Origin: Achatina immaculata
Taxonomy: Eukaryota; Mollusca; Gastropoda; Stylommatophora; Achatinidae
Length of the DNA: 64,000 bases
Assembly (NCBI GenBank): GCA_009760885.1
Contig: CM019691.1
Coordinates: 24,117,314 to 24,181,313 of the forward strand
Reading direction: 5' to 3'
In this document: positions 45,216-56,357 of the stretch, piece by piece
Layout: each line of letters begins with the position of its first letter
How positions within the stretch are numbered: position 1 is the stretch's first letter
Translations under genes and position numbers: made by a program
Notes under the pieces: model-generated
Seen by the model: only the letters and a program-made list of their open reading frames with translations
What the model was told of the DNA's origin: nothing
Databases searched by the model: none

Positions 45216-45660
45216 GCATACTTTTGTGCAAAAGTATGCCTTGGCGATTTTCTTACTAGGGCGAAGACGCTGTCCAGTTTTTGGTAATATCCGACCCATA
45301 CCTGGCATACTTGCCTCAGGACAGGCGAAAACCCTGTCCCACAGGGACCCCAGTCATAATAAGCCCTGTGGACTTGTCTCCATTGGCACCCCAGTAACAA
45401 GCCTAACGGGGCAGAGGGTTGCCGAGATGAACGCTGGTAGTCCTGATGGGGGGTGAAGTTTGCTAAAGAAGAGTTGCCCAAGACTTTGCTTTGTGGTTGC
45501 ACTGTGGGACTGAAAATAAAATAGCAGTCATAGCCCGCTGCACAGGCGGCACGACGCTGTACCTCAACGTCTTCACAGCATCGACTGCAAAGAACACCAG
45601 CTTGCAGCCCCGGGGAGATAGAAGACAAGACGAGACAAAACAATGCTTGCCTTGTCAAAA
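45216..45660. other. GC-richer unclassified block with terminal palindrome
   Basis: It opens with a 24-bp palindrome at 45216-45239 (GCATACTTTT, GTGC, AAAAGTATGC) and ends before a poly-A run at about 45657-45668. A 159-codon minus-strand frame (45191-45670) starts MFFFLTRQALFCLVL and contains many Cys near its start. Plus-strand frames of 76 and 80 codons also exist. Base composition is clearly unlike the AT-rich flanks. It could be part of a transposable element (for example a LINE 5' region) or an exon. I recognise no domain and do not call a gene. Confidence 0.45.
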
Positions 45661-46191
45661 AAAAAAACAAACTTTTAACCGATTCTATAAAAATATTTTA
45701 TATAAAGACTGCGGTGCATTTGAACGATTTTAATTTACAGGAGGATTGATTCAAGCCATTCTTGAATTTCTCATATTTTTTTTTTTTTTTTTGGATAATT
45801 CAGTTTACTGTCACTGACATTCAGGCTTCATTCGTTTCTTTTTTCCAGGTCCATATTTAAACATGAAAGACCTGCTTTCAAATCCACTTTAATAATAACT
45901 TCAATTGATTATTTTTGTTTATTTACCCTTCGTTTATTATGTCCACCTCCACTCTAGTTTCCGGGCGTATAAAAACACAACAGAAAATAATTTCAATAAC
46001 TGAAATGAATGAAAACGTTTTTTTAAAAAAATCTGTATATATTTAATTAAGAATATTTTTTTATTCTCTGATAACTTTGAAACAGGACTGGAGAGTTAAT
46101 TTTGATGTGCCTGAAACGTATATGACAAAGGCAGAGTTAAAATATGAAAAAAAAGGCTTAGAAAACTTAAGAATAATATATTTGTCACATT
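45661..46191. other. AT-rich stretch, nothing recognised
   Basis: Contains a T run at about 45779-45792. Confidence 0.45.
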
Positions 46192-46473
46192 GCTGTAAAG
46201 AAGAGAAGATTGGACTTCATTGTTAGTTCCAACATTAACTCTTTACTTACAAGAAATGTAGTTCTCATGTTGTAAAGAAGTGAAGATTGGACTTCATTGT
46301 TAGTTCCAACATTAACTCTTTACTTACAAGAAATGTAGTTCTCATGTTGTAAATAAGTGAAGATTGGACTTCATTGTTAGGACCAACATTAACTCTTTAC
46401 TTACAAGAAATGTAGTTCTCATGTTGTAAAGAAGTGAAGACTGGACTTCATTGTTAGGACTAACATTAACTCT
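46192..46473. repeat. 77-bp tandem repeat, about 3.7 copies
   Basis: The unit contains TGTAAAGAAGTGAAGATTGG and ACTTACAAGAAATGTAGTTC. Successive units differ at only a few positions. Confidence 0.92.
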
Positions 46474-47059
46474 CTTCTAATCAACAGACGAGTGACGAAC
46501 CCCTATATCACTGCAGAAGAACATAACTGAGGCTTGCAATATATTTCATGCAACATTAAAATGAAAATCAGTTAAACTGGTTATGCAACTTCATATTAAC
46601 TGTAGAAATTTATATACTGAGAATTATCATATTTTTGTACTTTTTTCTCTTTTACTTTTTGGTAGATTTAATCTAATTATGAAAAGCAAATAAATGTAAA
46701 ACCAACCCGTTTTGCTGACAAATGTATTTTCTACTTTCTTAGTGCTGTTTTGTCGTTAACTATTGTGGACATCTACTTTGTTATTTTCAGACACATGTTG
46801 CTACGTCCAAGCCATCATCTTCAATTAAAAGTTCATTCAGAAATGACTGCCAGAAATTAAAAAATCGTGATAATTTTGGAGTGCATAAATATCACCGAAA
46901 AATACCTGAGAATAATAAAAACAAAACGGGTACTGAAACAAAAAAGTGGACATCAGGGTAGAAAATATGCGAGGCACATATCATCCAATAAAGAGAAGAG
47001 CTTGATAAGGCCACCCTCTGACCAGATTTGTTTCCACTATACAGTGAAAATATAATGAC
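46474..47059. other. Nothing recognised
   Basis: The 62-codon frame 46867-47055 is Lys/Ile-rich and has no signature. Confidence 0.4.
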
Positions 47060-47470
47060 AGAAATTTAAAAAAAACAACCCAGGAATTCGAGTTGGAGGT
47101 TACAACGTAAACAATCTACAATGTGCAGATAATACAGTACTAATAACCAAAAATGAATAGAGGCTACAGAAATCATTAGATATAGTAGCAAGGTGAAAGG
47201 AAGGGATTCATCCTAAATAGCAAGAAAACAGAAACAGTGACTACATCACGAACGAATAATCCACCTAAATTCAGTGTTAAAGTACATGAAACAACCTTGA
47301 GAAAAGTGCATGCATTTAAATATCTGGGCACGCGAGTAGCTTTAGAATGGAAATGCATTTCTGTCACTGAACGTAAGAAAAAGAATTCTGAAATGTTACA
47401 CTGACACTATTCTACTCTGTGGAAGTGAATCATGGACGGTTAAAAGGTCAATTTAAAGATCACTAGAGGC
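47060..47470 (+). mobile_element. RTE-like LINE fragment around the reverse transcriptase active site
   Basis: It begins GIRVGGYNVNNLQCADNTVLI, where the YADD motif reads CADN. It then shows LNSKKTETVTTSRTN-like codons, RKVHAFKYLGTRVA, LRKRILKCYTDTILLCGSES-like codons and W.V.R near the end. Stops and frameshifts abound. LINE-B copy 4 follows at once in the same orientation. Confidence 0.7.
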
Positions 47471-47479
47471 AAAAAAAGG

Positions 47480-48825
47480 CTACCTTAATGACTGTAACAA
47501 CTGGAGAGGAGTAACCTTAATATCAGTTGTGTCAAAAATATTTTGCAAGGTCATTTTGAACAGACTTAAAGATATAGTGGATACTGCAATGAGAGAAGAA
47601 CAAGCAGGATTTAGAAAAGGGAGAAACTGACTCGGCCAGATCTTTACTCTCAGAATAATACTTGAAGAACATATTGAAAAGCAGAAACCATTAATACTGA
47701 ACTTCATAGATTTTAAAAAGGCATTTTATAGCATACACAGAGATTCATTATGGAGAATTTTAAGTATATATGGAATACCATTTAAAATTGTCAGCATCAT
47801 TAAGGACTTATACAATGGATATGTTTGTGCAGTCAAGACAGAAGAAGGGAGGAGTGAATGGTTCCAGATTGAAACAGGTGTGAAACAAGGATGTATACTG
47901 TCTCCTTTACTTTTTGGGATTACAATAGACTTCATAATGAAAAAATGATGCACAGGTAACACAGGTATTGACTGTTTACATGAGACCCAACTAGAAGATC
48001 TTGATTTTGCTGATGACATAACTCATATCAGTAATAATGTGAATTCCATGCAAGAAAAAAACAGATAGCCTGTCTTCACTGGCTAGCAAAATAGGACTTA
48101 AAATTAACAAGGACAAAACAAAAATAATGAAAATTCCCTTCAATCAAATTGGAAAATTACACATAGAAGGGACAGATATTGAAGAGGTCAATCAATTTGC
48201 ATACCTTGGCAGCTACATAGACCAGGATGGTGACACTAGAAAGGAAGTTAGGATCAGAATTGCAAAAGCAGCATCAATCTTCAAGAATCTTGAGAACATA
48301 TGGAATTCAAAAGTTATAAGCACAAAAACCAAGTTAAGACTATTCAATTCAAATGTAATATTCACCCTCATTTATGCATGTGAAAGCTGGAAAACAACTA
48401 AAGAAGTAGTCAAGAAATTAGACTCTTTTGAAAACAAATGCCTAATTAAAATACTCGGCATCAAGTGGAACGAATTCAAGAACAATGCGGAGATAAGACA
48501 GATGACTGAACAACAACCAGTCTCATGGGTGATCAGGAAAAGGAGATGGATATATGTTGGTCACTTGATGAGAAGAAATGATCAGAGAATCCCGAAACAA
48601 GCTATAAAGTGGAACAAAACAGGCCAAAGAAAAAGAGGCAGACCGCGTGAAACTCTGAAGAACATTGTTAAGAGAGGCTAAATTAACAGGCATAAAATCC
48701 TTTGATGAGGTTGAAAGACTCGCCGGAGACAGGAAAAATTGGCGAACTACTTTTCGAGCCCTATATGACGTTTAACGGCACGGGAAGGATATAAGAAGAG
48801 ACATAAGAAGAAGAAGAGGCAAGGG
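47480..48825 (+). mobile_element. LINE-B copy 4, the most complete RTE-like element in the window
   Basis: The reverse transcriptase runs from NNWRGVTLISVVSKIFCK through TAMREEQAGFRKGRN, LILNFIDFKKAFYSIHRDSL, YNGYVCAVKTEEG and ETGVKQGCILSPLLFG to DLDFADDITHISNN (FADD at about 48005-48016). The 184-codon frame 48127-48681 then carries GKLHIEGTDIEEVNQFAYLG, KTKLRLFNSNVIFTLIYACE, FENKCLIKILGIKW, RKRRWIYVGHLMRRN and GRPRETL. The catalytic FADD is kept, but stops near 47628 and 47946 and a one-base A insertion near 48055-48062 break the frame. No endonuclease domain remains, so it is 5' truncated. The 3' end is GACGTTTAACGGCACGGGA. Confidence 0.92.
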
Positions 48826-49636
48826 AGATGCAGTTTCTTAGAAGAATGTAACTCTTCCCGTGCGGGAGGAAGAAACACGGACGTGTCGTTGCGTGCGGGA
48901 GTAAAACGCGGGTCTTGACTGTAAGGGGGTCTAGTTGTAAAATGGAATGGAAAACAGTGTTTCCATGTACTTCCGTATAATTAATATGTTTCAAAGTATA
49001 GCTAAATGAATGAAAATTTCATAAATGCAGACTTTTTTTAGGAAAAAAGAAGTAATGTGATGTTTTTAGACACTGATTATGGCCAGCTCACCATCGGCTA
49101 GGTCTAGATTCGCGCTTCTTACCCTTATTTACCATCTAAGATGTGTAGATCTACTTATCGATCTCGTATTGTGACTCCGTATGGAATTTTCGCGTACTGA
49201 ATGTCTGAAATAACCTCCTAACTACTCCTAACTACTTCTCCAGTCGTCTAAATATGTCTAAATCTACTTAGAAAACATTCAAGAGCAGCGGGGTGGCCAT
49301 AGGCTATGTCCATACCCCTATCTACATCGTCAAAAATTGAAAAATTTCCAAGCTTCGCGTGCTTGTTTTCGCTCGGCATCGTCGTAACTAGGCACGCATT
49401 CTCCATTTTGAAAGTGTCACCGGAATCGCGGACGAAATCCGGACAATATAAATGTTACACCGCCTGTTTTAATGGAACAATGATTGTCGAATTTTCGACC
49501 ATACGGTAGCTTGGGACCACCGGAAGTGTCGAAAATTCGACCATACGCACGGAAAGAGTGGGTACCGTGGACAGCCAATATGACAAATAGAGAATATTTA
49601 ACAAAAGTAAGCGAAAAAATAAACCTAACTTCTTAC
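48826..49636. other. No gene recognised; short palindromic repeat near 49486-49550
   Basis: GTCGAATTTTCGACCATACG and GTCGAAAATTCGACCATACG lie 40 bp apart. Each contains a near-perfect palindrome. Nothing else stands out. Confidence 0.5.
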
Positions 49637-49903
49637 ATCTTACATCCTTCCCGTGCCATTAAACGATACATAGGGGTCGCATGGTAGTTCGCCAAGTTTT
49701 CCTGTTTTCGGCGAGCCTTTCAATCTCATTAATGGTTTTTATGCCTGCTAAATTGGCGTCTCTTAACAATCTCCTATTCAGAGTTTCACGTGGTCGACCT
49801 ATTTTTCTTTGGCCTGTTGTGTTCCACCTGATAGCTTGTTTTGGGATTCTCCTACTGTTCCTCTCATCACATGACTGGCATATGTCCAGCTCCTAACTAC
49901 CTC
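49637..49903 (-). mobile_element. LINE-B copy 5 (3' end only)
   Basis: In reverse complement it reads QVMREERQ-like, PKQAIRWNTTGQRK, GRPRETL and RLAENRKTWRTTM-like codons to the terminal CACGGGAAGGATGTAAGATG. It stops near 49903, where LINE-A copy 3 begins on the other strand. Confidence 0.82.
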
Positions 49904-49907
49904 CATA

Positions 49908-50143
49908 AAAATCTACAATCATCAGTCATTGGGGATATAATGAGAAAAGGAGAGCTTGAAAACTTCTTAGCAACAGGAAAGATAAAAGGGATGAGAGGCA
50001 GGGGGAGGCCAAAAGGAAAAAAATCATGGACTGTCTTACGCAATAGCACCAAAAAAGTCAGCAGCTGAGCTGGTAGAAAATATCAGGGATCGAGATCTGT
50101 GAAGAAGCATGGGCGTTAACCCTGCCGACACGGCACCTGATGA
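49908..50143 (+). mobile_element. LINE-A copy 3 (RTE-like 3' end) with ATG tail
   Basis: The frame reads LHKNLQSSVIGDIMRKGELE, ATGKIKGMRGRGRPKGKKSW and, after a frameshift near 50055, SAAELVENIRDRDL, a stop (TGA in place of TGG), RSMGVNPADTAP and tandem ATG. It is the longest LINE-A fragment. Confidence 0.75.
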
Positions 50144-51553
50144 TGATGAGTGCTGAAATGTTGTCTGGAGTTAGTTCCGAGGAGAAAAATAGAGGGAAGT
50201 GGGGGCGGCTGGAGGGGGGGGGGGAGTTATACTTCAGGGATCCAGGATGTTGTAGAAGACCTATGCGGCCATGTTTGCCTATATCTGTATGGGAGGTATT
50301 TTCCGTGTGTGGATATGGAGCCTGATATTAGCTAATCCTGGGGCCCGAGGTGGGTCTCCATGGCCCTGTCTGGATGAGATGTGTTCCAATACGCTAGAAA
50401 ATAGATTTTTAAAAATCTGGAGTATTGCGGCGGTGTAATGAGACGAATATGAAAAAAAGACCCATTCGGGATTCATATAGCCCGCAATTCCAGAGCTAAT
50501 TTGGCTAAGGAGCCGTTAACAAAGAACAGGAAATCATTTCTCTATTATATTCCGCTAACAATAGTAACTTTTCGTGTTCTCATGTTAGAACAGGGCAGAC
50601 AGATCACCGTGCCCTGAACATCAAGTCCCGAAGAAACATCTGAAGAGAGAAGACATTTCAGAGATGTTACACCCCTGCAGATCCAAACTGTTAAAGCAGA
50701 CTTGTAAATCAAGTCGATCATGGTAATTAAAGTGATGGCATCGCGTGAGATAGCCACTTCAACTCCCAACTTCATTTGACAGCCAAATGTGACCAGAAAG
50801 ATTTGTTGTCAAGACCTTCATTTGTTGGGGTAAATCCAACGAGACTGGCAGCGCCTGGCAGGTCTCGCACGAGGCTCACACAGCAGTCTGCCCTGAGACA
50901 TCGAAAAACTTGATCTTTAGTCTGAGAGGCCACAGCGTGAGCTACACCACTAGGGGAGCTTTCAAGATTCGAGAAGAACTGTACATTTCACAGTTTTTTC
51001 CTCGCGAAAACTCACCTCATTGTCCTTCATGTTTCTTTTATATTCTTTACAAACACACACACAAAAACAGTGATGTTTTACAATAATTTTAGCAGACAAT
51101 CAAAAACAATAGTTTAAAAATCACGAAACTGCTTTATGCCGCTACATTCATGAAAAGTTTGTCATGAAATTCCATTCATAATCATGGGAATGAGTTGCTG
51201 TACGTAATATCTATTTTCATTTCCCTCATCAACAGCTGTGTATGCAATCGTAGTTCGTCTCGCCGTGCAGGGGACCTTTTTTTTTTGGTTTTCGGTGGCA
51301 TTGTTTTCTCAATAACTGTGCTGAGAATCATTTCTTTTGCAGTTGGTTTTGCTTGTAGGAAACGAGTGAGGGAATGTAACTCACTGTTGTCAACCCCCAA
51401 ACCGTGTAAATATTAGGTCACAAACAAACGCTCGCTTGTCTTAAGTTACATCGAACAGCGACAATAAAAAAGAGTAAAATTAACGTTTTTACCACACAAA
51501 AACGTATAAATGATGTTTATGAGTAGGGCCTGCTTTCTTTATTTAACTCAGCG
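50144..51553. other. No gene recognised; G-rich patch 50197-50226
   Basis: The region 50770-51000 is GC-richer than its surroundings but has no long frame. All frames are under 80 codons. Confidence 0.45.
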
Positions 51554-51822
51554 CTTGGCAGTGGCGAGGTGGTCAGTGTACTGGTCTCTCATGGCGAAGG
51601 TTGGGGTTCGAATCCGACCGGAGGCACCCCAGTCACCCAGCTGTAGAAATGGGTACCCTACTTCTTCTGGAGTTGGGGAAGAAAAGGCAGCCAGGCGTGA
51701 TGCTGACCATATCACCCTCTAGTGTGCTGACAGATCAAGGAAACTATGGGCACCAAGACCATATCCCTATGTGCTTCTAAGGTGTGACAGGATTACCTTT
51801 ACCTTTTACCTTGGCTGTACTG
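51554..51822 (+). mobile_element. SINE-1, best preserved copy
   Basis: A box TGGCGAGGTGG (51562-51572) and B box GGTTCGAATCC (51605-51615) are both intact. The body follows: GGCACCCCAGTCACCCAGCT, GTAGAAATGGGTACC, TTCTTCTGGAGTTGGGGAAG, ATATCACCCTCTAGTGTGCT, CACCAAGACCATATCCC, and a tail of repeated TTTACC. Confidence 0.93.
51562..51615 (+). promoter_or_regulatory. Pol III internal promoter of SINE-1
   Basis: Intact A and B boxes about 32 bp apart. This is the copy most likely to be transcribable, if any is. Confidence 0.7.
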
Positions 51823-51892
51823 TCACCTTCAAGGTGGAAACGGAATCAATGAGAGCAATCAAGCTGTAGAACGTCAGACAAGACAGGAAGAA

Positions 51893-52440
51893 CAGTCACA
51901 TTTGTAAAACGTATTAACACGGATGATATAAAAGATAGAGAAGTCACATTTGAAAAATTTATTAATACAGCGTAGACGGTGAGAGGTAAATCCGTAAAAC
52001 TTATTACTACAGACAATGTGGACGTAGAGAGGTAAATCCGTAAAACTTATTACTACAGACAATGTGGACGTAGAGAGGTAAATCCGTAAAACTTATTACT
52101 ACAGATGGTGTAGACGTAGAGAGGTAAATCTGTAAAACGTATTACTACAGACAGCGTAGACCATGAGAATCACATTTGTAAAACGTATTACTACAGAGAG
52201 TGTAGACTCAGAGAGGTAAATCTGTAAAACTTATTACTATAGAGAGTCTAGACCTAGAGAAGTAACACCTATAAAACTTATTACTATAGAGAGTGTAGAC
52301 ACGGGGCAGTAAGGTCTGTAAAACATATTGTTACAAACAGTATAGACGTGGAGCAGTAACATCTGTAAAACATATTAGTACAAACAGTGTAAACATACAG
52401 CACTAACATCTGTAAAACATATTAGTACAATCAGTGTAGC
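51893..52440. repeat. ~44-bp degenerate tandem repeat, about 12 copies
   Basis: The unit centres on AGAGGTAAATCCGTAAAACT followed by TATTACTACAGACAATG. Homogeneous units (52010-52100) sit among more diverged ones. Confidence 0.85.
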
Positions 52441-52659
52441 ATGGGGCGATCAGAATTATAGAACACTGTAAAAAGTGGTCATGACTGATCACACCAATAG
52501 ACACACGGTCTCTTAGTCAGTCTTGGACATCAGGGTTTGGATGGAATCCCGTACGTCACCTCCACTTCTTCAAGTTTATGGCCAGTGTTACAGAACTCAT
52601 GCACTCTGCTGAGTTTCCTTACTTGACAGTGGGATATCGGAACACTCGTGCACTTTTTC

Positions 52660-52760
52660 AAAGTCCAGCGATGATCCTCTTTCTTGTGACGTGTCCTTTC
52701 CAGGAGGTTGTTCCTCTCACTGCCTCCCTGAATGCTGTGCGGTCTTGCGCAAGGGATTAA
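52660..52760 (-). mobile_element. LINE-D copy 3, short 3' fragment
   Basis: GTGACGTGTCCTTTCCAGGA and CTCACTGCCTCCCTGAATGC match the reverse complement of the end of LINE-D copy 1 (about 37110-37185) and the start of copy 2. Confidence 0.7.
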
Positions 52761-52893
52761 TGCAGACATTGCTGGAGTAGAGTAATACAAACCGTGAAAG
52801 GGAGTAATGCAGACAATGCAAGAGTAGAGCACTATAAAGTATGAAAGGGAATAATACAGACAGCGCAGGAGTAGAGCGACAACAGCAGAAAAG
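52755..52893. repeat. 47-bp tandem repeat, 3 copies
   Basis: Units start GGGATTAATGCAGACATT, with TGAAAGGGAGTAATGCAG linking them. Confidence 0.8.
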
Positions 52894-54368
52894 CAGATTG
52901 TACTGTGTAGAATAAGAGCGGTAACAGACTCCAACAGGTTATAATCCAGACAATGTAGAAGTAGCTCATTTTATTTTTCAACAAGAAATAAAGTCCAGAA
53001 AATGACAAGAAAAATTCTAGAAATGGACTCACATTTATCACACACACATCGTTCTTAATATTTTTGTTGCACTTAGAAATCCTCTGGTTTAACTTATTTT
53101 TGTTCCTCTTTTATCTCAACAGTGCAGACATCCTGAATGTAGCTAGAAATCAGGGAAGACTCAACGTCTCTTTCGCAAACTCCGCCGCCATTGAGGGATG
53201 GTGGTTGAGTGGGGAGGGGGTGGGTGGGGGGGGGGGGGTCAGCGTTCACTTTCCCTTCAGCCAGACTAGGTCTGATACTGGGGGTACAGTGGAACAAAAT
53301 CTTGATAGGCTTTGGTTCGCCGAGAACTAACTCAAGCAGTGATCATTCGTATGGAGCCTCGTTTTCACACCCTGATTTCCTGTTATAATCCTGAAAACTT
53401 TTGCTACAGCAGTGCGTAGTCTAGCACGTATGTCTGATTTGTTCCGCTTCAGGTTTTCCGCGTGTTACTGTTATACTTGATTTCCTGTTATATTCCATGC
53501 AGGTTCTACAGTAATATTTAGCCGAGTATATGCGTCTCAACGTGTACTATGAGAACGAAATATAGAAACACAATTTCATCAAAGAGCTATAACTTTTAAC
53601 TGTGAACTTCCAAACAAGAACATGCGGATTCTTATCACTTTGGCTAACCAACTTTTTATAGCACAAAGGGCTGGAGTTTTTATTTTCCATTTCTTCATTC
53701 ATCTAATGGTAGTGAACCACATTCTCCCTTCATACTTTTAATGAAGGTTTATATTCAGAAGGGCATAACTGAGCGAGAGCAAACACATGAAACACCAGAG
53801 TTCTGAATCCCAGAGGCAGCCAGTCACGGAAGGGCACTCTGGACCAAGTTACCATCTCCAGTCAGGCGAGCGGAACAAGCGTCATAGCCAAACTCAATTG
53901 ATAGAGCCAAATCATTGGTTATTTCCCTTTGGGAGACATGAAAGCGGCCCGTGGCCAGCCCTATTGCCGACGATCATGCGTGCGAACTTTCTTGTCACCA
54001 GAGAAGACACGAACACAGCGCGTCATACAAGTGCTTTCAGTGTGAACGTTCAGCGCACAAAACGATCTAATGAATTGTGTTTACAAGCATAAAACCCCGT
54101 TGTTGCTTTGTGTTTGTCACGGCTGTGAAGTCAGACTTTCCACTTCGACTTTCAATGTTCTAATTTTTCTACTGTCTGATCCTAGGAATGGCCTTGACTC
54201 TCCCATTGTTGTCAAAAACTGGCTACTCCATTCTCTGAATCCTCCATAAAAGTACAGTTCTACCGGCTCTGAATCCGACTTCACCTAAAACTACTTTCAA
54301 GTCTGATTCGACTAGGCGGTCCTGAGTTCACAGTTCGTGTTGGAGCAGTCTGGTTTGGTGATAGTGAA
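52894..54368. other. No gene recognised; G-rich tract 53210-53238
   Basis: A 101-codon plus frame (53787-54092) has balanced composition (starts MKHQSSESQRQPVTEG) but no recognisable domain and no support from neighbours. Confidence 0.4.
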
Positions 54369-54581
54369 GAAAGATGAAAGTGATAGCTGGTTTGTCATGG
54401 CTTGATCAGAAAGATGAAAGTGATAGCTGGTTTGTCATGGCTTGATCAGAAAGATGAAAGTGATAGCTGGTTTGTCATGGGTTGATCAGAAAGATGAAAG
54501 TGATAGCTGGTTTGTCATGGGTTGATCAGAAAGATGAAAGTGATAGCTGGTTTGTCATGGGTTGATCGGAAACATGAAAGA
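54369..54581. repeat. 40-bp tandem repeat, about 5.3 copies
   Basis: The unit is AAGATGAAAGTGATAGCTGG followed by TTTGTCATGGGTTGATCAGA. Units are nearly identical. Confidence 0.95.
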
Positions 54582-54904
54582 AATGGAAACTGCGGTAAAA
54601 CTGGTTCTACTAATGAAAATGTTAGGCTTTGTTAGCTCCCTTGTCCAGGCATGCTTAGCAAGCAGTCTTGGCCTCTCAGTGTATTCTTCTGAACTTCTCT
54701 CCTTCCACCCCTCTCCACTGTGTCCTCGCACTTTTTTATCATCTGCGCCATCTGGGCGGCTTTGTTTGGGCCATGAGTTCAGATGGTGGCAAGATATGGC
54801 TATTTGTGGAATGACACCATATTGTTTACCATATGGTACCTTCTGTGACTTACATTTCTCAGCTAATCTTTGGCTTTCGTTTTATGTTCTACTTCGTCTA
54901 TCTG
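54582..54904. other. Open frame without known domain
   Basis: A 152-codon plus frame (54562-55020) starts in the 40-bp array and ends inside family H, so at least both ends are repeat-derived. It is Leu/Ser/Cys-rich. I do not call it a gene. Confidence 0.4.
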
Positions 54905-55175
54905 GGTGCATATCGTGCCGGACTTTCTTACAGGGAGGAGGCCAAAAGGCCGAGTCTACATATTTTTCATCCATTGTTCGCGTTTCAATCTGTTGTGTTG
55001 TTTTTGTATGTGCTCCTTGAAAAAAAAAACTTTTGCCAAAATATTGGATTTGTTGGATGTCCTTCATTTAAATGAACTCATTTTGCTTTCTGCCAACTGT
55101 CCTCACTCTTTCAATCTTTTTGTAAAACTGAACTATATACCCGTCTATTTTCATTATCAGAAACATGGGGCGATA
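54905..55175 (+). mobile_element. Family H repeat, copy 4
   Basis: Landmarks in the same order as copy 1: CATATCGTGCCGGACTTTCT, GTATGTGCTCCTTGA, an A run, ACTTTTGCCAAAATATTGGA, TTGCTTTCTGCC and GTAAAACTGAACTATATACC. Confidence 0.65.
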
Positions 55176-56357
55176 CCCTCCAAGCAAATATGCAGTACCC
55201 GACTTCTTGTTAAGCTCCACATCGAGTACAACTTATAAGGTTTTTGTAAGAAAGCTGGATGTTAGAGAGCATGACAAGGTAATAAATGTACCATTTATGA
55301 ACAAGTTAGAAAGTAGAGAAGTCAGATTTGGAAGCAATTTTGAGCTGGATTCGACTGAAATATACCATTTATGAAGGATTTAGAATCGGACAACAGAAAA
55401 TAGAGTCTTAGCTGGCCAGCTCAGAAGTCATACTGAACGCTGAGAATCCGCACATTTTCAGATAAGAGGAAAATAGTCTAATGTATTCAATCTCATTGGT
55501 GGATCATTCTCTACTTCAGACACTCAATGAAACTGAATTAATCATATTCAAAAGAGCAAGCCACTAAAGCGCACAGTGTTAGAATGGTCCGCGAACTTTC
55601 AGAAATGATAAATCAATGCCTCTAATGATCCCACATCCCTCGCGATGGCCTCGTGAATTTGATCAATCTCACTGCGTGTGCTAGTTTACTTAACTGTACA
55701 GTCGATTATGAATCACGCAGCCATATCGGCAGCTACCCTGGTTACACAAGAAATAAAACCAGCATCCTGATAACTTTGATCTCTGATCCAGGAAGAAAGA
55801 TAGGAGTTATGGGGTGGAGTTACAGTAGGTTATATCAATAAACTCATAACGGAATCACAGCACAAATGCACCCCACGTAAGAAGCTATATTGGTTGGCAT
55901 GAGTTCACAGTTGTGTGCCCTCCCCCTTTATTTGTAAGTGAGGTGAAATTCTCATTTGTTGTATTCCAAAGTTATGAAATATTGCTTTGTTCGTGAAGGA
56001 TATTTGTCGTTGTGCTTTGCTGGTCCGCTGCTGTGTTTTCAGATGTATGTTTCTTTTATTTAGAGTAACATGTTACGCTACACACTGTTAAGGTTTCAAT
56101 CATTTTTCTGACTGTGATTATTGGCGTCTGCGATCAGGCGTTTTCAGTTCCTGGGGTCCTTTAGTATTACCGATGAGCTTTAGTTGTTTTTTTTTCTTTT
56201 CTGATGTCACTTGGCGACTCCGCTTAGATATTTGTCTATTGACCCTCTTTTCTTTATTTTCTCTTGAGGTTTCCAGTGAATAAAATACTTCAGTTTCTTC
56301 CTCTTATAACATGCCCGAGTAAGTTTTTTTTTTTTGTGGTATAATTTGAATTAACTG
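55176..56357. other. No gene recognised
   Basis: All frames are below 70 codons. There is no shared repeat before the R1 boundary. Confidence 0.45.

Noticed and set aside
45191..45670. Secreted Cys-rich protein gene
   Set aside because: A hydrophobic start and some Cys are not enough; no domain, splice context or second support. Kept as an open question.
51554..51640. Functional tRNA gene
   Set aside because: A and B boxes are present but the cloverleaf continues into a SINE body and tail shared with other copies.
54562..55020. 152-codon frame as a host gene
   Set aside because: It starts in a 40-bp tandem repeat and ends in family H, so both ends are repeat-derived.
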